This document shows positions 59,553-64,000 of a stretch of 64,000 nucleotides of DNA, in pieces. This stretch comes from Maribacter forsetii DSM 18668. Its GTDB lineage: Bacteria > Bacteroidota > Bacteroidia > Flavobacteriales > Flavobacteriaceae. The stretch lies in the NCBI RefSeq assembly GCF_000744105.1, contig NZ_JQLH01000001.1, positions 2,170,001 through 2,234,000 on the forward strand, in the 5' to 3' direction. Under the pieces are notes generated by a model. The model searched no databases. It was not told the DNA's origin and worked only from the letters and a program-made list of their open reading frames with translations. The stretch's first letter is position 1, and the number at the start of each line of letters is the position of its first letter. A program made the position numbers and the translations under genes.

Positions 59553-59584
59553 CAAAAAAACCCGCTTGCAGCTGCAAGCGGGTT
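59553..59584 (-). terminator. Terminator of the DUF937 gene, perfect 26-bp palindrome
   Basis: AACCCGCTTGCAG and its exact complement form one uninterrupted palindrome (59559-59584). On the minus strand it continues with T5, so it ends transcription from the DUF937 gene 22 bp away. The T-tract (TTTTTTTG) is also near the -7 consensus for the next gene. Confidence 0.88.
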
Positions 59585-59606
59585 GTATAAATAGAATCTT
59601 TAAGTT

Positions 59607-60239
59607 TTATTTACCGAACAGACCTCCTAAAAGACCGCCAATTCCGCCACTACTTTTATTACCGCCCATTACCATACCAGCAACATCGTCTAAAATACTA
59701 CCGTCACCATCTGCATCTAACAAAGAAGTAATTAAGCTTTGGTTTTCTTGTGGTTGCCCACCTAGCATACTACCTAAAAGAGCATTCATACCAGTACCGT
59801 CACTTACATTACTTTGTGCAGTTTGCTTACCTATCATTCCCATAACTATAGGAGCGGCTATTTTTAATATTTGAGCAACTGATCCAGAGTCTATACCAGA
59901 TTTAGCACTTAGAGCACTTTCTACTTGTGGTTGCTTGTCTCCAAAAACGTGACCTAAAATACCAGCACCATCAGCCATTACACTATCGTCAACACCACCG
60001 CCAAAAAGACCGCCTAGGTTATCTAAAATCCCTCCGTTATGATTACTTGATAATGCACTCATTAAACCTTGTGCACCTTCTGGTGTAGAAACATTTTTCT
60101 TCATTGCACCTAATATTAATGGCATAGCCATACTAAGTACATTTGCGGTTTTATCTGCCGGTTGATTTGTCTGACCTGCTACTCCGCTAATTAATTGTTG
60201 CCCCATTGGGCTATTTAAAAGATCTAATAATCCTGCCAT
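59607..60239 (-). CDS. DUF937 domain protein
   Basis: A 210-residue protein of the DUF937 family, of unknown function. The opening AGLLDLLNSPMGQQLISGVA and the helical repeats LSMAMPLILGAMKKNVSTP and ILKIAAPIVMGMIGKQTAQS are typical. Gly-rich stretches lie between helices (GLFGGGVDDSVMADGAGILG) and the C-terminus is Gly/Leu repeats (GGIGGLLGGLFGK). There is no signal peptide. It has its own terminator; 70 bp separate it from the dehydrogenase upstream. Confidence 0.9.
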   Translation of the reverse strand: MAGLLDLLNSPMGQQLISGVAGQTNQPADKTANVLSMAMPLILGAMKKNVSTPEGAQGLMSALSSNHNGGILDNLGGLFGGGVDDSVMADGAGILGHVFGDKQPQVESALSAKSGIDSGSVAQILKIAAPIVMGMIGKQTAQSNVSDGTGMNALLGSMLGGQPQENQSLITSLLDADGDGSILDDVAGMVMGGNKSSGGIGGLLGGLFGK

Positions 60240-60309
60240 TGTAATGGTTTGTTTTTATGTTTATGTTGTAAAATACAAAAAAGAGTCAACAATTTAGACT
60301 GTTGAATAG

Positions 60310-61260
60310 TTAATTTAATAATGAAATAATTTGTTCTGCTAATTCTAGACCTATTCTTTCTTGTGCCTCTAAGGTTGCTGCACCAATATGTGGAGAAAGT
60401 GAAATGCTGGAATGCATTAAAATTTTGATTTCAGGTTTTGGTTCTGATTCATAAACATCTAAACCTGCAAAAGCTACAGTTCCGTTTTCCAAAGCTTCAA
60501 TTAGGGCAACCTCATCCAATACACCGCCTCTGGCCGCATTTACGATACCTACTCCCTTTTTCATTTGAGAAAACTCAGATTTACCCAAAACATAATTGTC
60601 TTGACCTGGAATATGTAACGAGATATAATCTGCCTTTTTTAGTAATTCTTCTTTAGTTGAATTCTTTAAATTGAATGTCACTTTCTGACCATCAAAAAAG
60701 GAAAGTTCAATTTCTGTTTGTTCTACTTCTGGATCACAATAAACAACATTCATACCTGCACCAATGGCAAGTTTTGCTGTTGCCTGACCAATGTTTCCAA
60801 AACCAAAAATACCTAAGGTCTTACCTCTTAATTCGGTACCTTTTGAATATGATTTTTTAAGACCTTTAAAGTTACTATCTCCTTCTAAAGGCATATTTCT
60901 GTTAGCATCATATAAAAAACGCGCACCACCAAAAAGATGTGCAAATACCAATTCTGCTACAGATTCTGATGAAGCAGCTGGTGTATTGATGATATGAATA
61001 CCTTTGTCTTTAGCATAATCAACATCAATATTATCCATGCCTACGCCACCTCTACCAATTAACTTTAGGGTAGGGCAGGCGTCAATTAAATCTTTTCTAA
61101 CCTTAGTTGCACTACGTACCAGTAAGGCATCAATTTTATGCTCGTTTAAATAGTTGGCTAACTGTTCTTGAGCAACAGTAGTCGTTAAAACTTCAAATCC
61201 TGATTTCTCTAATGCGGCTATACCGTTTTGAGAAATACCGTCATTTGCTAATATCTTCAT
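60310..61260 (-). CDS. serA: D-3-phosphoglycerate dehydrogenase-type 2-hydroxyacid dehydrogenase
   Basis: A 316-residue NAD-dependent enzyme, most likely the first step of serine synthesis given serC upstream. The Rossmann motif is LGIFGFGNIGQATAKLAIGA, and the catalytic Arg, Glu and His lie in LIGRGGVGMDNIDVDYA, VNAARGGVLDEVALIEALE and LSPHIGAATLEAQE. It lacks the C-terminal ACT domain of E. coli SerA, so it is the short form. The ATG at 61260 is preferred to the GTG at 61269. The 183-bp gap to serC holds a long hairpin, which may be regulatory. Confidence 0.9.
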   Translation of the reverse strand: MKILANDGISQNGIAALEKSGFEVLTTTVAQEQLANYLNEHKIDALLVRSATKVRKDLIDACPTLKLIGRGGVGMDNIDVDYAKDKGIHIINTPAASSESVAELVFAHLFGGARFLYDANRNMPLEGDSNFKGLKKSYSKGTELRGKTLGIFGFGNIGQATAKLAIGAGMNVVYCDPEVEQTEIELSFFDGQKVTFNLKNSTKEELLKKADYISLHIPGQDNYVLGKSEFSQMKKGVGIVNAARGGVLDEVALIEALENGTVAFAGLDVYESEPKPEIKILMHSSISLSPHIGAATLEAQERIGLELAEQIISLLN

Positions 61261-61352
61261 ATGTTTCACTCGATAATCGAGATTTTTATGTTCTTAGGCT
61301 AGCTTTTACTTGCTATTTTAACTAATCTCGAAATTTTACGTATGTTTTCTTA

Positions 61353-61389
61353 AGCAATACCTTATGGGTTTAGCCTAAAGTGTATTGCT
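61353..61389. other. Imperfect hairpin in the serC-serA gap
   Basis: AGCAATAC (61353-61360) pairs with GTATTGCT (61382-61389); CTT/AAG and a GG-CC core extend it toward a TTTAG loop with small bulges. No T-tract follows on either strand, so it looks more like a processing or regulatory structure than a terminator. Confidence 0.45.
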
Positions 61390-61443
61390 AAATTTTAATT
61401 TAAAACAGAATGTAATGATGTTTAAATAAATCGTTTAAAACGA

Positions 61444-62508
61444 TTATCCTTTTCGCTCCATTTCACTCATTACATCAACTAACACGCCAACACTTTCTAA
61501 AGAAAGGGCGTTATACATGCTGGCCCTGTAACCACCAACTGAGCGGTGCCCATTTAAACCATTAATTCCTGCTTCTTTTAGCATGTTGTCAAATGTAGAT
61601 TTTAAAACCTCATCTGTAATATTGAATGTTGCGTTCATTAAAGAACGGTCTTCAACGTTGGCATAACCTTCAAACACAGGGTTTAAATCTATTTCAGAAT
61701 ATAACAATCTGGCTTTTTTCTCATTTACCTCTTCAATAGCAGCAATACCACCACTATTTTTTAACCATTCTAAAGTTAGCATAGAAGTATAAACCGCGAA
61801 TACCGGTGGAGTGTTGAACATACTATCTTTTGCAATATGCACTTGGTAGTCTAACATAGAAGGAATTTTTCTAGAAACTTTTCCTAAAATATCTTCTTTG
61901 ACAATGACTAACGTTGTCCCGGCAGGACCCATATTTTTTTGTGCTCCAGCATATATTAAATCGAACTGAGAAAAATCCATAGTTCTAGAAAAGATATCAG
62001 AACTCATATCGCATACTAGTGGACAGTCCGTTTTTGGAAACTTTTTGAATTGTGTCCCGTATATGGTGTTATTTGATGTAATATGTAAGTAGTCTAAACC
62101 AGTAGGTACTGAATATCCTTTAGGTATGTATTTGAAATTTTCATCTTTAGATGATCCAACTTCAACAACTTCCCCAAACAATTTAGCTTCTTTAATTGCC
62201 TTGTCACTCCAAGTACCCGTATTTAGGTATCCCGCTTTTGATTCTAACAAGTTATATGCAGTCATTAAAAACTCTAAGCTTGCACCACCTTGAAGAAAAA
62301 GAGCTTTGTAGCCTTTGTCTTTTAGGTCAAGTAGCTCTAAGGCCAATGATCTTGCATTTTCCATTACGGCAACAAAATCTTTGCTTCTGTGAGAAATTTC
62401 AATAAGTGAAAGTCCTGAGCCGTTGAAGTCCATAACAGCTTCAGAAGCCTTTAACAATACTTCTTTTGGTAATATACAAGGACCAGCGCTAAAATTATGT
62501 TTTTTCAT
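61444..62508 (-). CDS. serC: Phosphoserine aminotransferase
   Basis: A 354-residue PLP enzyme that makes 3-phosphoserine from 3-phosphohydroxypyruvate and glutamate; it may also serve pyridoxal phosphate synthesis. Landmarks are KKHNFSAGPCILPKEVLLKA, SGLSLIEISHRSKDFV, ALFLQGGASLEFLMTAYNLL and the PLP lysine in DLIYAGAQKNMGPAGTT. The C-terminus GGYRASMYNALSLESVGVLV is diagnostic. It is upstream of serA on the same strand. The 64 bp between serC and the acyl-CoA reductase gene contain a GGGC/GCCC dyad and a GACATTTG box near 62526-62533. Confidence 0.97.
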   Translation of the reverse strand: MKKHNFSAGPCILPKEVLLKASEAVMDFNGSGLSLIEISHRSKDFVAVMENARSLALELLDLKDKGYKALFLQGGASLEFLMTAYNLLESKAGYLNTGTWSDKAIKEAKLFGEVVEVGSSKDENFKYIPKGYSVPTGLDYLHITSNNTIYGTQFKKFPKTDCPLVCDMSSDIFSRTMDFSQFDLIYAGAQKNMGPAGTTLVIVKEDILGKVSRKIPSMLDYQVHIAKDSMFNTPPVFAVYTSMLTLEWLKNSGGIAAIEEVNEKKARLLYSEIDLNPVFEGYANVEDRSLMNATFNITDEVLKSTFDNMLKEAGINGLNGHRSVGGYRASMYNALSLESVGVLVDVMSEMERKG

Positions 62509-62555
62509 TTTGTGTGTAATTTAAGGATGCAAATGTCAGGATTTTTTAAGAATTT

Positions 62556-62572
62556 ATGGGCAGTATGCCCAT
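62556..62572. other. Dyad ATGGGCA-GTA-TGCCCAT after the acyl-CoA reductase stop codon
   Basis: A perfect 7-bp inverted repeat with a 3-base loop sits directly after the reductase's stop codon. It has no T-tract on the minus strand, so it may be an operator or a weak attenuator ahead of serC. Confidence 0.5.
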
Positions 62573-63643
62573 TTAATTCAAGGATGTTCTCAACAAGAAA
62601 TCAACTGTATCTATACCATCGGCATAGTCGTTCAATGAAGGCTGCTGTGTTTTGCCGAACGAAATTTCATTATCAATAAAGCCCGATGATACTATGCATT
62701 GAATATTGTCTTCTTGATCTTTAAGGTATGTTTTCAAAGCATCGATATCTTCATAATACTCGTAAAATAGAGATGCAATAGGGGAGCCAAAACTTTCTTC
62801 TTCTTTTAAAATGAGAAAACCATTATCTAAGATCTTAAACTCGCTCATTAAATAAACGGCTTTGTTATAGTCGTAATTGTTAGCGTATTTGTTATGATTT
62901 ATAATATCGTTATATGGAAACATTGCCTCAAAAAATGTATCGATCTTATAATTTTTAGGAATGTAAATTTTGGAGACACTTCTGCACCCTAATCCAAAAT
63001 ATCTAAAAATATCTTCACCAAGGGCTTTAAGTTCTTCAGGAGGTTCGTTTCCATTAAGTACCGCTACAGAGTTTCTGTTTTTGCGAATAATATTAGGTTT
63101 TTTACTAAAATAATACTCAAAGTATCTTGCGGTATTGTTACTGCCGGTGGCGATTACAGCATCGTAGTTTTCAAGCTTTTCTTTGGTGAATGTGACCCTG
63201 TCCTTAAAAAGTGGCTCAATTTCTATAAGATAGTCAATAAGCAGAGGAATTAATTTCTGGTCGTTACTAGATAACTTCACCAATGCTTTGTTTCCCGTAA
63301 TCAATACACATAGAAGGTCGTGAAACCCTACCAGCGGTATATTGCCAGCCATAATAAGGGCTATAGCTTTCTCTTGGTTAGTTTCTAGGTCGTAGTTTTT
63401 AAGCCAGTTCTCTATATTTTCTTTGGTAAGAGCATTACCCCATTCTTGAAAAGCATGAATACAGTTTTCTTCTGAAAACCACCCATTATAATGTTGGGCT
63501 CTTTCCGCTTCGGTTTTAAACCGCTCGATCCATTTGTCATTTAAATGGTCAGAAATGGTATTTGTTGTGACTAAATCGCAAAATGTTCTTAGAAAATCTC
63601 CAAGTTTAACAAAAGCTTCTGTACTAAGGTTGCTATGGGCCAT
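62573..63643 (-). CDS. LuxC-family acyl-CoA reductase
   Basis: A 356-residue protein of the LuxC/acyl-CoA reductase family, which reduces activated acyl groups to aldehydes with NADPH. The cofactor region is IALIMAGNIPLVGFHDLLC, followed by NYDAVIATGSNNTARYFEYY and the catalytic Cys in RYFGLGCRSVSKIYIPKN. The length is shorter than bioluminescent LuxC, and no luxD, luxE or luciferase is nearby. The gene is conserved beside serC and a ferredoxin in Flavobacteriia; its physiological substrate is unknown. Its promoter overlaps that of the divergent ferredoxin. Confidence 0.9.
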   Translation of the reverse strand: MAHSNLSTEAFVKLGDFLRTFCDLVTTNTISDHLNDKWIERFKTEAERAQHYNGWFSEENCIHAFQEWGNALTKENIENWLKNYDLETNQEKAIALIMAGNIPLVGFHDLLCVLITGNKALVKLSSNDQKLIPLLIDYLIEIEPLFKDRVTFTKEKLENYDAVIATGSNNTARYFEYYFSKKPNIIRKNRNSVAVLNGNEPPEELKALGEDIFRYFGLGCRSVSKIYIPKNYKIDTFFEAMFPYNDIINHNKYANNYDYNKAVYLMSEFKILDNGFLILKEEESFGSPIASLFYEYYEDIDALKTYLKDQEDNIQCIVSSGFIDNEISFGKTQQPSLNDYADGIDTVDFLLRTSLN

Positions 63644-63647
63644 TATA

Positions 63648-63679
63648 TTTGTATACTAATTCGGTAGGAATTACCTTTG
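63648..63679 (+). promoter_or_regulatory. Consensus promoter of the ferredoxin gene
   Basis: TTTG (63648-63651), 20 nt and TACCTTTG (63672-63679) match the consensus. The leader is about 50 nt. Confidence 0.8.
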
Positions 63680-63681
63680 TG

Positions 63682-63689
63682 CAAAAATA
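63682..63689 (-). promoter_or_regulatory. -7 box of the acyl-CoA reductase gene, facing the ferredoxin -7 box
   Basis: TATTTTTG on the minus strand lies two bases beyond the plus-strand box. The two polymerases would collide or exclude each other. Confidence 0.6.
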
Positions 63690-63692
63690 AGC

Positions 63693-63714
63693 ATGCCCGT
63701 TCTTTTTTGGGCAT
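63693..63714 (+). other. Inverted repeat ATGCCC-N10-GGGCAT in the ferredoxin leader
   Basis: Six-base arms (63693-63698 and 63709-63714) flank a T-rich loop, within the expected ferredoxin leader. It may be a hairpin in the leader or an operator. The same GCCC/GGGC core occurs in the dyad at 62556. Confidence 0.4.
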
Positions 63715-63732
63715 TTTAATGTAGAAGAAATT

Positions 63733-64000
63733 ATGGCAATTATAATAACAGATGAATGTATAAATTGTGGGGCTTGTGAACCAGAATGTCCTAATACGGC
63801 AATATATGAAGGAGCAGATGAATGGAGATACGCAGATGGTACTTCTTTAGATGGCAGTGTTGTTTTGCCTGATGGTAAAGAAGTTGACGCAAATGATGTT
63901 CAAGAACCTATTAGTGATGAAGTTTATTACATAGCTCCTGATAAATGTACGGAATGTATGGGCTTTCATGAAGAGCCACAGTGTGCAGCTGTTTGCCCTG
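63733..64000 (+). CDS. 4Fe-4S dicluster ferredoxin, N-terminal part
   Basis: The start of a small ferredoxin, cut by the window's right edge after 89 residues. The first cluster motif is CINCGACEPECPN (residues 9-21), followed by an insertion with GTSLDGSVVLPDGKEVD, and the second motif CTECMGFHEEPQCAAVCP near residue 72, which is the stretched form seen in Bacteroidota ferredoxins. It should carry low-potential electrons in the cytoplasm. The divergent LuxC-family reductase and this gene share an overlapping promoter region. Confidence 0.93.
   Translation, partial: MAIIITDECINCGACEPECPNTAIYEGADEWRYADGTSLDGSVVLPDGKEVDANDVQEPISDEVYYIAPDKCTECMGFHEEPQCAAVCP

Noticed and set aside
1..64000. Prophage, IS element, CRISPR array, rRNA operon or integron
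   Set aside because: No transposase, integrase, phage structural gene, spaced repeats or rRNA sequence is seen; gene content and codon character are uniform and ordinary for a chromosome.

Overview
The window looks like a core chromosomal segment of a marine-type Flavobacteriaceae bacterium (phylum Bacteroidota). The evidence is low G+C coding sequence, Bacteroidota-type promoters (TTTG about 20 nt before TAnnTTTG), almost no Shine-Dalgarno sites, and families largely confined to this phylum (DUF4290, DUF6146, DUF6340, DUF6787, a ResB-CcsA fusion, BshB1, TPR histidine kinases with a GHDLRGP H-box). I see no prophage, insertion sequence, CRISPR array or rRNA. Genes are tightly packed on both strands. 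The first (SLC13 transporter) and last (4Fe-4S ferredoxin) genes are cut by the window edges.

Layout. 0-11.7 kb: SLC13 permease end, aspartate dehydrogenase, tRNA-Met, START-like protein, a class IV aminotransferase-fold protein that seems to lack its PLP lysine, YqgE, HU, the ATPase-recQ-fmt operon, the DUF493-DUF4290-murA operon and a pirin. 12-19.6 kb: M20 amidohydrolase, DUF6340 lipoprotein, an SRPBCC-SDR-photolyase operon, a secreted Glu/Pro-linker protein and a DUF2911 protein. 19.7-25.3 kb: a PIG-L deacetylase, a 37-residue membrane peptide, a sodium:solute symporter and galK form one operon. 25.3-32.1 kb: a five-gene operon (DUF2520, KdsC-like, Maf, lipoprotein, MscS) diverges from a large ResB-CcsA cytochrome c biogenesis protein. 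32.2-43.7 kb: M14 peptidase, a Cys/Met-metabolism PLP enzyme with bshB1, two tandem TPR histidine kinases, tRNA-His, M28 peptidase, SGNH hydrolase and two small unknown proteins. 43.7-50.3 kb: S10 peptidase, Tat-exported Gfo/Idh/MocA protein, then a PhoX-like lipoprotein with a collagen-like repeat followed by a di-haem peroxidase with an imelysin-like N-terminus. 50.3-55.3 kb: ABC-CPBP-TIGR02757 operon, folE, a small membrane protein and a sulfite-oxidase/cytochrome c pair. 55.3-59.6 kb: a TonB receptor locus with a lipoprotein and a small membrane protein, then DUF6787/DUF6146. 59.6-64 kb: DUF937 protein, serA-like dehydrogenase, serC, a LuxC-family acyl-CoA reductase and a divergent ferredoxin.

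How the genes fit together. Several groups are coherent modules: serine synthesis (serC, serA), thiol metabolism (PLP lyase, bshB1), periplasmic redox chemistry (cytochrome c assembly at 29-32 kb, which the c-type cytochromes at 48-50 and 54-55 kb would need), sugar handling (PIG-L, symporter, galK) and DNA repair (recQ, photolyase). The least understood pieces are the PhoX/imelysin-peroxidase pair, the coupled 37-residue peptide, the TonB locus and two enzymes (SDR and class IV aminotransferase) that keep their fold but lack a key catalytic residue. Several start codons sit only 4-6 nt from a -7 box, which suggests leaderless transcripts. All assignments come from reading the sequence and motifs by eye; no database search was run.
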